A DNA stretch of 64,000 bases, taken from NCBI GenBank assembly GCA_003999685.1, contig CP021225.1, positions 1,984,001 to 2,048,000 on the forward strand, given 5' to 3'. Source of the DNA: Taiwanofungus camphoratus. Taxonomy: Eukaryota > Basidiomycota > Agaricomycetes > Polyporales > Taiwanofungaceae. This document shows, in pieces, positions 11,962-23,620 of the stretch (the first letter of the stretch is position 1; each line of letters opens with the position of its first letter). The position numbers and the translations under genes were made by a program. The notes below the pieces were generated by a model. The model had not been told where the DNA came from and searched no databases. It saw only the letters and a program-made list of their open reading frames with translations.

Positions 11962-14658
11962 CACAGTCCTTCTTGACCTCGAACCACCACCATCTCCTTG
12001 GGTGCTTGTTGCTCACTGAGGCTTTACTCTACCATCCCTCTCTTAATACCACTCATTCTCATGTCAAGATCATTCAACTTGACCCCCACATTCTTTTTCT
12101 GAGCATCGATTAACTCGATCATAGAATCGTTGCTGTCTCACACTGTCTACAGTGACATTCTTCTCTCTCTTATCTGCCACCTGTCACTCGGAAGCAACAG
12201 CCTCCAAATCCTCCTGACCTATATGTGGTCAGCCTCAAACTTAACCAATTGTTGATGAACACAGTCTCTTGTAGAAGGGGAGGGGAGCAATTGCTTCCTG
12301 GCACTACTCAACACCCATGCAAGATGTGCTGAAAAGAGGGCCTCTGTGTGTGGTTCATCATTATGGGAGTTAGGGCATGTTGCCAGGGGAACGGGGTCAA
12401 AGGGGTGGGCTGATATACTGTGCCCTGTCGGTATGAGGATTTCTGAGCCAGGTTGGGAGGGGAGGGGGGGAACTTCAGTCAGTTGTTGGGTAAGCGGGCC
12501 TCCTTCAACGGGCTGCACGGAACATGGGGAGGAATTGTCGTGGGAAGTTTATTTGGGTGTCTGTGACCATCCCTAATTTGGTCACCTATGAGGTGGGGAG
12601 GATAGCGGCGCCGATGATGAGTCCCGTAGCCTCCTGGGCCCCGAATCACAATTTTAGGAGCCTTCTAATCCCCCAACCGACCACTCTAAGACTCTCCTAC
12701 AGCCTACGACAGGAGGGATAGGTTCCTATAATATTCCTAACGCCTCCTTTCCTTCCTAAACCCTTCTAACACCCTACGAAGTCTTGCGAAGTCACACAAG
12801 GTGCTACGAGACTTCGAATGCTAGACGTGAAGTCCCTAACTCCTGCTAAAGTCCACTATCGGACACTGCCGGCCCTCCCATACTGTTCCATTGGATCTAG
12901 GTCCTATCTACTACGTCACTCATCCCGGGCTTAGCTAAGAAGTCTTAGCTAAGTCTCTCCTAGCTCTTGTGATTGCAGCTATCTCCGATAGGCTCCGAAA
13001 CGGTCCGAAGTTCTGGAAGTTGGACTTAGGAAGCCTTGTGCACCCCCATGGGTCTCGATCCTATGCCATAAGGTCATCTTAGGGCGTACCCATATGACCC
13101 TCCACCCAGTTAGGACACCTCCTGCCCCGATTAGGCCAAGTCCCGCTGCTAAGAACTTCGTGCGCTCTTAGCCCACTAAGATAGGTGATCACGGTGCATG
13201 GCTGCTCTCGGATAGTCATCCCGCCCTCGTGAATGAACTTGGTCACCTTTCTACCGTACGTAGTTCCCCTGTTTCAGTTCCTAATTAGTTCCTATTCTCC
13301 TCGTGTTCACTTCGGAGTCCATGCGCTTTAGTACACATTTTGGACTCGTAAGGATCACTTCGCGCAAGATTAGTTCACCTCACGCTCCCCTATTTAGTCA
13401 GAGGTAGTTTACTATGTACGAGAGACCCCTCAGTGCATGCTTCTCTCGTTGGAATACTAGTTCCCCTGTAGCTCCGATCTCAGGAAAGTGCCGCGAGTAC
13501 AACCTTAGGAACGGTCCTAAGGTCCCTAAGTCTCCACCCCAGCTCCGTTTCAGTACCTTTGAACTACGTCTACGCTCGCGATATATCTACGAACTACGTC
13601 TACGCTTCCCGAACTACGCACTACGATCTACAAAGTCGCCGTGACTTCGTGCCCTTCAGCACCTCTTATAGCACCTATCCGGTGGGCCTCCGCCTTAGTT
13701 ATACCCTTAGGCTCACGTTGCGTCATCCCTACGTCCTACGAATAACCCTATGACTCCCCCATAGTCTTCATTACAGGCTATAGTACATCTCTCTACGCCC
13801 TCGAACTCTCTGACCCACACCTCGACGTCATCAGACACTTCAGAGCTTCCAGCAACCTCGTTCCCTCATTCCTATTCCAAGTATTAGCTCTCTGAACCAT
13901 CTGACCTCTCCTACAAGTCTCCTACGCTAGCCAAACCTCGCCCACCTCGCTCTAACAAACCTCTAAGCCTTACACCCTTTAGCTAACTCTAGCTAAAAGG
14001 ACTTCGCAGCAGTCTTGTACTCTCTGCCGCTTAGTAGAAATTATAGTCCATTGGCTTATTGCTCCCTAACTCTATACAGCCTACGAAGTCAGCTCGCGCG
14101 ATCTAGCTAAAACTTCGAAGGACTTCGCAGAATCTCGAAGGACTTCGCGTACTTCAGAGGGCCTCGCAAGGCCTTAGGGATAGTATAGCACTTAGGAACA
14201 AGATCCTGTTGTGCAGGACCTTTGACCCCTTACTCCCCTACTTACAAAAACAAGACATACAGGTTTCCCGGTATCATACAGGTTGTAGCTCCTACCCTCA
14301 CACCCTCACAGTTATCACACTACCCCACAGCCACATTGCGGAGCACTCCCTAGGTACCAGGGTCCCCTAGGTCGTATCACTGAGTGTCTGCAATGACCCT
14401 TCCCGCCCACTTGATGACTGAGGCCTGAAACCAGTAGGGCTACACTCAGTCCCTTACGGGTGCTGACGGTACGGACAACTGAGCCGAGCAACCTTTCTGA
14501 GCGTGTGGATTTCCTGCCCACGCCACGTAACGAGGGCACTGATCGTTAACGGTGCACTGCTCATGGGGGTGCAGAGCCTACTTCCTATCCCAAACTCTGC
14601 ATGTACCTACGTTGTACGGAGTATAAACCCGGTGAATCCAAAAAAAAAAAAAAAAAAA
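11962..14658 (+). mobile_element. A-tailed non-coding retroposed element (about 2.7 kb)
   Basis: A discrete insertion: its ends are defined by a direct repeat of 12-14 bp, and it ends in 19 consecutive A (14640-14658). Those are marks of LINE-type retroposition. The unit has no long frame on either strand; the best is a 99-codon minus-strand frame at 12219-12518 with no clear domain. The first 250 nt are pyrimidine-rich like a 5' leader. From about 12600 to 14250 the DNA is dense in short repeated words (CTACGAA, GACTTCGC, TTAGCTAAG), for example a 16-nt word near 13561 repeated near 13590, and TCGAAGGACTTCGC twice near 14115-14150. It could be a retroposed non-coding RNA, a non-autonomous LINE derivative, or a retroposed copy of LTR-type non-coding sequence. 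An intact A-run and perfect duplication suggest a fairly young insertion. Confidence 0.75.
14640..14658 (+). repeat. A19 tail of the retroposed element
   Basis: Uninterrupted run of 19 A directly before the right target duplication. It follows TATAAACCCGGTGAATCC without a separate pause. It fixes the element's orientation as plus. Confidence 0.85.
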
Positions 14659-14670
14659 GTAAATCCCTAG
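14657..14670. repeat. Right target-site duplication
   Basis: Exact second copy of AAGTAAATCCCTAG, sharing its first two A with the tail. The flank after it (AGATTCGATC) restores the presumed empty site. Confidence 0.85.
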
Positions 14671-14956
14671 AGATTCGATCCCTATCCCTTTTTGTCATTT
14701 CGCAACATGTCGAATTTCATCCTTTATTATGTAATATTGTACTTAGGCGCCAGCCCATTCACGTGACCGTGAGAAGGGATACATGCCTACTTATGGAGTC
14801 GACATCCTGACTCAGTCGGCAATTGCTTCTGATTGGTTAAAAGCTCATCTTTTTGATGGCTTTCGCAACTACCGAAAATGTTATTGGTCGAGACCCTAAG
14901 TGCCGACTGAGGGAGTGTGCCGACTGTACCAGTAGGCATAGTATATGCCGTTGCTG

Positions 14957-15952
14957 TCAACAGCACAACGTGAATATGGGAGCTCGGGGAAGAAGCGGAA
15001 AGGTATTGCAGTAGCAGATGTTCCAGATAGAACAATTCTGGGAATTACTACCATATAAAGAAATCATTCGGGGCAACAGGGGTCCCGGATAAATCAGTAG
15101 GCGTCGGCAACAGGACCTCGGGGACAGTTCGCCGTGGAAGTACATTACTTCATATTTCTCGAAATTTTCCATAAAGCGTCCCCATTTACCCCCATTCCAT
15201 GTCTTTACAGCAGCCCATTCAGGTCCGTCGGACCCAAGCACCCGCCTGATCCATACCAAAAGGCTTGCAATTGAAAAATCAGCACAACACACCGAATCGC
15301 CCATAATGAAGGGCTTTTCCTCGTCTTGCATCGACATCCATGCAGCGATTTTGGCGAACCCGTCTTCCACTTGTTTCCATCGACGCTCACGGATGGGCCC
15401 AGGAGGCGAGAGCTCCTCCAACTTTCCAACCCTCTCCTCTCTCGTCCTCCGAAAGTAGACTGCGCTGGCTGGGTTCAACTGGCTGGCGACAGATGGTATC
15501 ATCAACGGAGACAGGTGAACCTCAACCATCAAATGAAGCGCATCCTGGAATGCGGCATGAAATGCATCCGTTCCTGCGGGTATAAGGACGGGCGTATCTG
15601 GATAGGTCTTGTCGAGGTAACGTGCGATTCTGCCCGACTCTGAAATGCTCTTCTTCGTGAGTGGATCGTAGATCACTGGGAGGGTATAGAGGAGTGAGCC
15701 GTCCTCGCGTGTGCCTGTGGGAGCAGCGCCGATTTCCTTGCAGACACTTGCGATGTCCGGATATTCCACCCATACTGTCTTATAGTGCAGGCCCTTGTAG
15801 CTCAGTGCAAATCTAGTAACATCGATTTGACCTTGCAAGATCGGAAAGTTGTAAAGGGCTTACCGCGTCTTCCAAGTATTGGGTGACCAAGCTCCGTCCC
15901 TGGTACAGTTACCGGGGATGTCATACAATGTGATAACGTCTAACATCAACAT
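14957..15952 (-). CDS. Glutathione S-transferase (fungal Ure2/etherase-like class)
   Basis: Two exons: 15864-15952 and 14957-15812, joined across a 51-nt intron. Exon 1 reads VITLYDIPG...WSPNTWKTR, and exon 2 continues FALSYKGLHYKTVWVEYPDI, the thioredoxin-like N-domain of fungal GSTs with the WSPNTWKTR motif. LPVIYDPLTKKSISESGRIARYLD is the glutathione gamma-glutamyl site with the conserved Glu-Ser. The C-terminal helical domain contains MGDSVCCADFSIASLLVWIRRVLG. The last 65 or so residues after ENFEKYE look unlike the family. A GTAATG site sits there, so a 3' intron or an early end near 15130 is possible. Such enzymes are expanded in wood-decay fungi, where they conjugate or reduce xenobiotics and lignin fragments; the substrate here is unknown. 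Confidence 0.85.
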
Positions 15953-16908
15953 TTCCTGGTCACTGTTGCTGTTGAAGGATGTACTGCGTGTAAGTACTGC
16001 GGTCCCTGAGAATGCGATTTCCAGACTAATCATGATCACATGAAAGCTTCCAGCTTGACTCTACCAGATTGGACAGAGAACGCTAGGCTGGATTGTCGCT
16101 CAACCTGGCATAACTGTCTACCAATTGTAAGGTGTTCAACATAGTGCACCGAACGCCGGACGAGTTATCTGCCCCACCAGCCTGTGAGATGGCATCGGCA
16201 TATTCAACCGGCCGTCGGGATGTAACACAGGCAGACGCGACCGCTCAGGTACGCAGAGTACATACGACGTCGGACACCATCTTATCCAAGTCCCCCGAAA
16301 GGCGTGTGACTCTGCTGATTTCTCGTTCGACATTCCTCGCACTGCTATGCTCAGATTGAGCGGTGCTTATGTCTGTCATAAAATTATATTTTTTTGTCAT
16401 CTCCAACACTCATTCAGCGATATTGATAGATGTGTGCTGTGAGCGTACCTAATACAAATGTTCATAAAATTCATTCGTTGGCGTGTGCGGTACGTAGACA
16501 TTTTGGAATCTGAATTTGAATCACAACATGTTGCTGCATCACAGCATAGTTCGAATCCTCATTTGAGTAGATTTTATCAAGGCATCCTGAGTCTTTTTTT
16601 TCACGTTCTCTTCTAGCCAGAGCTGTCGGAGAGGCCAGGACTTGAAGTTGACTTCTGTTATTAGCAGCAACGAGGAGTGTTTTCATCCCAGAATTCGGTT
16701 TGTGATACTGCGCAGCATGCTACCGGCCTATCTAAACACTACTCAGGACAAGACACGTTGACGACTTGGCACCAAAGGCCTTCCTTCGGTTGGGCTTCGA
16801 TCGATCGATCGTCCAACTCAAAGTCGAGGTTCGTCTCACACAAAGGAAAGTGCTGATGATTCCTTGATCGATGCTAATACAATACAATCCACACCACTGT
16901 CCTCATGC
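15953..16908. other. Gene-poor spacer of about 950 bp
   Basis: Holds the presumed promoter of the GST gene and the 3' side of ARPC2. The open frames are below 76 codons and show no domain. A short GATC repeat (16798-16811) and several T-runs are present. No RNA gene was recognised. Confidence 0.5.
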
Positions 16909-18122
16909 TCACCGCATCATCGACCGACCGCTGGAAAAACAAAACATGAGCACCAATCCATGCACACAGCAAGCACAAAGTCACACCTCGCAGTCTTCCT
17001 ATCGACCACTGCCGCCTCCGTCTTCGCTCTGTTGAGTACCTTCTGGAACTCGCTCACGCGGTGCCGCATGCGCGAGTGCATATACGCCTTGGAGCACTTG
17101 ATGTGGTAGTGCAGATAGTCACGGAACAGCTGGATGTGGCTGATCGTCGATTCGGCGACAGAGGGGTTGGCGAAGTGCCGTGGGAAGAGGACGAAGGTGA
17201 CGTAGCCGACATCCTCCGAGTCGACCAGCCCCCGGACGTGTCGGATCTCAAGAGGGGGATCGCGAGTAGTGTAGAGTACTTGTGGAGCGCTTTGGATGGA
17301 GGATAGCCGTCGTGCATCGACAAATTCCTGTTGAACGAACTATCAGATGGGGTTGCACAGCGCTATTGGACAAGATGACAAGCCTGCAAGAAAACCTTGC
17401 CAAAGATTCGGTCCGTCTCTTCTCTGAATACAGTTGAGAAAATGACAGTGACACGGTCTGGTGATGCTTGAACGTATATGACCTCCTCATCGCGATAGTG
17501 CATGGCCATGAGTTCTCCTTGCCCACTACCCGTCCCTTCCAATTGCTTTTGCGCCTTGAAGGCAACCTCGAATGGGGCTGCAAGCGCGTTGCGTTTGAGA
17601 AGCGCGATAGACTTGATGAATGCATCACGCTGTTCTGTTCAATATGCGACGCGTCAGTGATCGTTGTATATATCAGACCTTCAGTTGTATAGTGGAGTGC
17701 TCACTCACCACCCTCCGGGGGGACCTGCTCGAGATCAACGACCAGGCTAACATTGTAATCTGGCTCTGGTTTCGGCTGTACAAGACTGCCATATTCCCGC
17801 GCAAGCACCTCGCTTACGCCATATCTGACCAGCTCATCCCAGCAACGGATGTTCATGGAGAGTAGAAGGGCGGTTTTGCGATCGGGTGTGGAGAGGTGAA
17901 ACCGGACACCATCAAAGTCAACAAATTGGACGTCGAGAGATGAAGGCCTGCAATGCGTTGAAATAGATAATGGTCCATACAACGATAGAGCAGCGGACCT
18001 ACTTGATACACTTCTCCGCGAGTGTAGTCTGGATGATGTAGTTGTGCGACTGCGGCACCGGGATGAGCTCGCATGGTACGCTCACCCGTGGGGCAATCAG
18101 AGCGCACCTCGAGTAAAATCAT
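16909..18122 (-). CDS. ARPC2: Arp2/3 complex subunit 2 (p34-Arc)
   Basis: Core scaffold of the Arp2/3 complex that nucleates branched actin. Six exons: 18108-18122, 18003-18049, 17709-17947, 17384-17634, 16987-17327 and 16909-16930. The joined protein begins MILLESHNYIIQTTLAEKC, then VQFVDFDGVRFHLS, DYNVSLVVDLEQVP, HYRDEEVIYVQASPDRVTV, VTFVLFPRHF and FRDYLHYHIKCSKAYMHSRM, and ends TASGRSMMR. All match the family in order. The first exon codes only five residues and the last only six plus stop. The intron at 17328-17383 appears to use a GC donor (CAG/GCTTGT), needed to keep VFLQ-EF as in other ARPC2 proteins. It is head to head with eIF4B, with 450 bp between starts. Confidence 0.94.
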
Positions 18123-18572
18123 CACGGTCGTTGAAAGCTAGTAACGAGACAGTTAGATGGTGAAATTCGGTCAACCTTGAGTATGAGTTGCACGGTAAGG
18201 AGTTCGGGCAGGAATTACGTAACGGAATGTGTACCTCCAAAAGAGGAAGATGCATCGAGCGCTCTCACAAAACAAAGAATCTGGCATCTACATGATTGAG
18301 CGCGAGCATCCGACGAAATGTAAAGTCTACAATAATTTCAATGTGCTACCGTAGAAATGTCGCTCGTGTGGGCAATAAAGACACACTGAACAGGCAATCT
18401 GACACTTCAGCGGCATTAGGGCCGAGCACTGGCAGGGCAGCGTGAGAGAACCGAGCAAATTACGCTCGATAAGCCCGAACGATCCTTGAGAAATTTGGCC
18501 ACTTGCTTACAGCCAGCTAAATCCCCTCTTGTTCCTTTCAAAAGTCAATATCTCAACCGGGAGATATTCAAA

Positions 18573-20552
18573 ATGGGTCAGTCGCATCTCTTACTGGATG
18601 ATCAGTACCAGGTTTTACTCGATGTCCTTTCAAAGCGCCCAAGAAAACACAGAAAATGTCCCTGAACGAGTTCCTTGGTGATAGCAGTATGTGATCGTAC
18701 TATTCTCCACGTCGAAGCAGCTTACATTGATGCCTTCTTAGCCTTGGGATCATGGGCTGATGAAATGGACTCCCTGCCCACTGCTCGTAAGACTTGAGTT
18801 TGCCACTGGGGCATTGCCATCTCGTCTGAAACCGTTCCCAGCTGCTGCCAGGGCCGACGACGATCGCATGCGACCGTCGGACCGTAGGAGAGACGACTTT
18901 TTGTCTTCCCGTCGTGAGTCTATGTTCTGCGCGCGCTGGTTTCGTAGGCTGCGAATTTACACTATTTTACAGCGGATCGAGCCTCTGGGCCCCCCCGCGA
19001 GGACCTTCCTTTGCCAACGGAACCCCCCTTCACGGCTTTCATTGGGAATTTGGCTTTTGATCTCACCGAGAGTGAGCTTGAAGAATTCTTTGGTGGACCG
19101 CAGGTACGCCCGATATCTCACAGGTCCCGAATGTGGGGCTAGACTCACCAGTACTTGGCAGACCAAGTCCGTGAAAATTATCAAGGACCGAGATGACAAA
19201 CCAAAAGGGTTTGGGTACATCGAGTTTGTTGATTTGGAAGGCTTGAAGGACGCTCTTACTAGAACTGGTTCAGTGAGTGTAATAAATTCAATCCATTCAC
19301 GCATTTGCCTAAAGTGATGGCACAGAACCTGGCTGGCCGCACAATTCGCGTGAGTGTGGCCGAACCTCGTAAGTTCTGGTTCACTGCAGAGATACCCTCC
19401 TCCTGACATCATTACAGCAAAAGAACGCTCTGGCTTCGGTGGTGGTGGATTCGATGACGATGCCAAATTCGCCGGGAATTGGAGACGCGAAGGCCCCCTA
19501 CCTGACCTGCCCTCCTCCCGTGATGGTTCTCGTAGGCGATTTGACGGGCCGCCCTCTACGCGCGAGCCAGCTCCCCCGTCTCTCTCTGACACCGCGTCCG
19601 ACTGGCGCTCCTCCCGAGCCGCCGTCCGGTCCTCTACAGCAGGCTCAATCGACTCGGAGTCTGGTGTGTCCATGAAGCGCCGTGGGTCTGGCTTCAAGGA
19701 GGGTGGGCCGCCAGCGGTGAGCGCGGCCGACCTTGAGGAGACGTGGTCGAAGGGCAGCAAGTTCAAGCCGAGTGAGCCGCCCGCTGGTGCAGGCCCAGGA
19801 AGCCGATTTGGGAACATGCGGGGACGCGGTGACATGGGCCCTCCTCGAGATGCGCCGAGCCCGCCCGACGAAGGGGACTGGCGAAGGCCCCCAGCGATAT
19901 CCCGGAATAGCACTTCGCGTGAGCGAATTCTTTCTTTCGCTTAAAAGGTGACATGCTCACCCCTTTATGTCGACCTCAGCGAGTAATTCAACCCCTCCGA
20001 CCCCACAGCTTGCGCGCCGCAAGCTCGAACTTCTGCCACGATCAACTGCCGCTTCCACCGCTCCGTCTCCACTTGCCTCGCCTAGCCCCTCTACTACCTC
20101 AAGTTCACATCGATCGAACCCATTCGGTGCTGCCAAGTATGTGGCAGTCTCGTTACTGTTAGATAGACGTTTCTGACTTTTCGCGCTTCAGACCGGTGGA
20201 CGTATCAGCGAAAGAAATGGCCGTCGCAGAACGGCTTGAGAAGGAACGCGAGACGCGAATTGCACACCCAATGTCGCGAACCTCGTCCCGGGCAGCCTCT
20301 CATCGCGGTGAACGCCGCGGTGACCATCCAGCACCGCGGACCACACCTCCCGCATCGTCTGTCGGCGTCCCTAACTCGCCGAAGCTCGAGTCCAATAAGA
20401 GCCCCACTAGCCCCACTATTTCGACGAATGCGAATGTTCGGCCATCGTTCAGCTTCGCGAGCGCAGCGGCGGGGAAGAAGGACGCAGCTGCCGAGAGCAC
20501 GGGTGAAAATGGCATTCAGGAGGTGACCGAGAAGATAGAAGTCGAAATATAA
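18573..20552 (+). CDS. TIF3: Translation initiation factor eIF4B (TIF3)
   Basis: RNA-binding cofactor of the eIF4A helicase in cap-dependent translation. Ten exons: 18573-18576, 18636-18686, 18742-18786, 18842-18913, 18973-19103, 19162-19272, 19326-19368, 19418-19918, 19980-20136 and 20192-20552. The first exon holds only ATG plus one base. The N-terminus MAPKKTQKMSLNEFLGD and GSWADEMDSLP are typical of fungal eIF4B. One RRM follows, with RNP2 AFIGNLAFDL and RNP1 KPKGFGYIEF. The rest is low-complexity Arg/Gly/Ser/Pro sequence (for example GSGFKEGG and the ARRKLELLPR segment), as in this family. It starts 450 bp from ARPC2 on the other strand. Confidence 0.9.
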
Positions 20553-21187
20553 TGAACGCGAACACCACGAATATGTAAAAAGGGACCTATCTGCCGCAGG
20601 TTCATTCATCCTACTTCACCTACAACATTTCGTCTAATGTGTTACGTCTTTTTATCCCCTTCCTTGTGTCTCTGTCTATCTTATGTGTTTTCAATATGTC
20701 TGGAGATTTGTCGAAATCCTGTCTTGGTCTGAACTATCGGATGGCTAGATATCAGCTCACAGTCTCTTACCTCTCGTCATGTCCCTTGCCTAGCCGGATG
20801 GAGTAGAATACCCAATAAAGGGGCAAATCTAGGACCAAGGACGAGAGTTTGACATGACCGATGTGCCGGGTCACTACCAATTGCCACTTATTTACTTCGG
20901 ACGATGTGAATACCGCGGCCGTACCTTGGGGGAGGAAGAATTCTACTTAGGAAGTTCCCACCAAGCGGTTTATCACATGTAGATGTGCTCTACCGACGTC
21001 AAAATGAGATTGAAGACATCAAAAGCCTGAATAGCTTCACGTTGTTACTCTCGTCCTTACGCTGGGTGTGGAAACAATGTAATGCACGCAACGAACAATT
21101 GACAGTTGATTCCAAGTGGCTAATTTTCTCGTGGCATTGTAACATGAAACGAAACCAGCCGGGAGTACATAACCACTATGTCCAGAC
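20553..21187. other. Convergent 3' spacer
   Basis: Region between the eIF4B and COX12 stop codons. It presumably holds both 3' UTRs. No further gene or repeat was seen. Confidence 0.5.
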
Positions 21188-21739
21188 TCACGGCTCAAGC
21201 GAAGCAGGGAAGGTACCGTTCTCCCTTTGATCGTCCCACTTTGAGATCTGCGCAGCGAGGTAGGTACACATGAATGATGGCTGAGTGAGCAATGCAGAAG
21301 AACCAGGCCACTCACCCACTCGTCTATGGCGTACGTAGGAAAAACATGGTGAGCGATGCTCGCTCTCAAAAAAAAGTATACGTACTAGGGCAAAGCGAGT
21401 TGTATGCCCGCTTGAACTGCTTGCAAGGCGCAAACTCCTCACCCTTGGCAGCTATGCACTTGAAGTAGTCCGTGTAGTTCTGGAAACTGAGCGGCACGTC
21501 ACACCGCGTTGAGTATTTATAAAATTTAGGAATGCCGTCGGCGTACCAGTGTCTAGTCTGGTTGGTGTTGGGGAAACGGGCTGTTGATTGCAAATGCATC
21601 AGGAGACGGTGAACTTCATAGCTGCTCTACGACGAACCGTCAAAGCCGGCAGTCTGCAAGACGTATTTGCTGTTAAAGTATTTAGGAGAAAGACAGGAAT
21701 GAAAAAGAAAAACATGACGGACCTCGAGAGGTCAGACAT
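21188..21739 (-). CDS. COX12: Cytochrome c oxidase subunit 6b
   Basis: Intermembrane-space subunit of respiratory complex IV, folded by the Mia40 pathway. Six exons: 21723-21739, 21638-21669, 21547-21580, 21386-21486, 21316-21323 and 21188-21247. The joined protein (about 83 residues) reads MSDLSSKYVLQTAGFDA, ARFPNTNQTRHC, then a CX9C helix (CFQNYTDYFKC) and a CX10C helix (CKQFKRAYNSLC), and NEWISKWDDQRENGTFP at the end. These are the COX6B hallmarks. The fifth exon is only 8 nt and supplies the Asn-Glu-Trp stretch. The first exon is 17 nt. It is head to head with PRP18, with 211 bp between starts. Confidence 0.93.
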
Positions 21740-21950
21740 GGCGACAGATGAGATGGGGGTTAAAGGCAACGCAGAATGCACAACGGCGCGTCGGACTCGG
21801 ACGGTGGTGGAAGAGGCTAGGGCTCGGGCGAGCTCAGTCTCGGCAACGCGTCTCGGCCTGAACCGTCACTGCAGCTGCACACTCCCGAGCGAACCTGCGC
21901 GACGCCCATTTTCCGACAAAGTATATTCTACTGCTACTCTATAGTTCGCA

Positions 21951-23377
21951 ATGGATGCCCTCAAGATGGAGATCGCAAACAAGCGGAAAGCCCTCCAAGA
22001 GGATCCTCTTTTGGCTTCACGGCCCATGAAGTACATGCGTCAGGGAGACATCAAGCGTCTAAAGGAGGAGCGAGAACGGAAAGAGAAGGAGGAGAAAGAG
22101 GCGAGGGAGAAGGAGGAGCAAGAGCAGAAAGAAAGGGAGCTAGCAGAACAGAGAAGAGAGTCATCTATCGCAAAAGTGAGTGTCCCAGTCTCGACTCTCT
22201 CGACGAGGCAGGTGAAGCTCATGTGCTGCTGGAGAACAGTCTATCTCCTCTCGTGGAACTACTAAATCTCCGCACCCGGACAGCATAAGTGCCAGCGCAT
22301 CACCAGCCCCAGAGACCTATGTGTCATTCAATATCTCTAACGAAGAAACCATCCACCGTCTTCGTGCCAAGGGCCAACCTATTCGCTTGTTCGGAGAATC
22401 CGACAAGGAGCGCCGCCTTCGTCTGCGTGCACTCGAGCTCATCGAGGAGAAAGATCATGAACGTCATGGTGGACAGAATGACTTCAAAAAGGCGCTCGAG
22501 GATGTGGAGAATGTTGAGAGGCTTCTGAAGGACAAACGAGCTCAGGAGGAAGCAGGGAGAGACAAGGGGAAAAAGAAAGACGGCAAGGAAGGGAGTGGGG
22601 CGGATAATGCTGAGGTGTTGGACTTAGAGCTGATCAGGACAGATCCGGATAAGCTGTACCCAATCATTTACTATGCGTTGAAGAGGACGCTGAAGGAATG
22701 GGAGGAATGGATGGATGAGAGACCAGGTATCCTTATCTTTCCCTGTCGTTTGTTCAAGCATCCCTCATACGTCTGTTTGCTGGCATCCCAGAGCAGGTTA
22801 AGCGGACAACGCAAGGCAAGCTAGCGGCAGCCACACAACGGCAGTCTGCTGAGTATCTCAAACCCCTCTTCAAGCTGCTCCGCTCAAGAGTGCGTTTAGT
22901 ATCTGCTTTCTCATTCTATGATTTCCCTCACCTCCGCGATATTCTTTTGTCAGTCTCTGCCACCAGACATGTTAGCTCGTGTTGCGGAGATTGTGCATCA
23001 TATGCAGAAACGGCAATATCAAAAAGCCAACGATTCCTACCTCCGCCTCTCCATTGGAAATGCACCGTGGCCAATCGGAGTTACTATGGTTGGGTATGTC
23101 TTCACTATCGCAGTCGATCTTCTTCTGTCGTTAGTAATTCATTGAGTGGTCTTCGTCGATGTACAGTATTCACGAGCGTTCAGCACGAGAAAAGATCTCC
23201 GCGGACCAAGTCGCGCATGTGCTCAACGATGAAGTCAGTCGCAAGTACATCCAGAGTCTCAAACGGTAAGCCTGCTCTCCTATGTCCTGGCCGCGATCTG
23301 AATGTCCTCCCTGCAGCCTGTTGACGTTCTCGCAAACCAAGTACCCTCCGGAAGACGTCACGCAACTCATGGGGTAG
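21951..23377 (+). CDS. PRP18: Pre-mRNA-splicing factor 18
   Basis: Second-step spliceosome factor that stabilises exon alignment with U5 snRNP. Six exons: 21951-22175, 22240-22726, 22792-22889, 22954-23093, 23167-23265 and 23317-23377. The N-terminus ([18 protein letters not shown]) is followed by a charged Lys/Glu coil. Next is the SFM-type motif [21 protein letters not shown]-like segment ([20 protein letters not shown]). The conserved C-terminal Prp18 helical domain holds [38 protein letters not shown] and [18 protein letters not shown]. The first intron was placed at 22176-22239 because this acceptor gives a continuous frame. It shares a 211-bp promoter region with COX12 and converges on the JJJ1-like gene. 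Confidence 0.93.
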
Positions 23378-23620
23378 TTGCTACTGTCAGGACGCATACG
23401 TCTTTCTAACTCGGTCTACTCGACGTGCATGACTTAGCTAACTTTTTTTATTCGTCGTGTTGTATTAGTTATGTATTATCTTGAGTTTCTAGGGTAAATT
23501 GGTACAGCAATGTCCGTGGGTAGAATGCTCCCCAGTCTCATGTGGCCTTCTCTACGTGGTGCCGAGCACTATTTCGTGGCATCTAACCACAAGCATGATG
23601 CAGTAATCCTGAATGTCGAG

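Noticed and set aside
14957-15130. C-terminal 60 or so residues of the GST as a new domain
   Set aside because: Looks like read-through of a 3' intron or UTR, because the family ends near the ENFEKYE segment.
16540-16565. AGTTCGAATCCTC as a possible tRNA T-loop
   Set aside because: No pairing T-stem and no upstream A-box.
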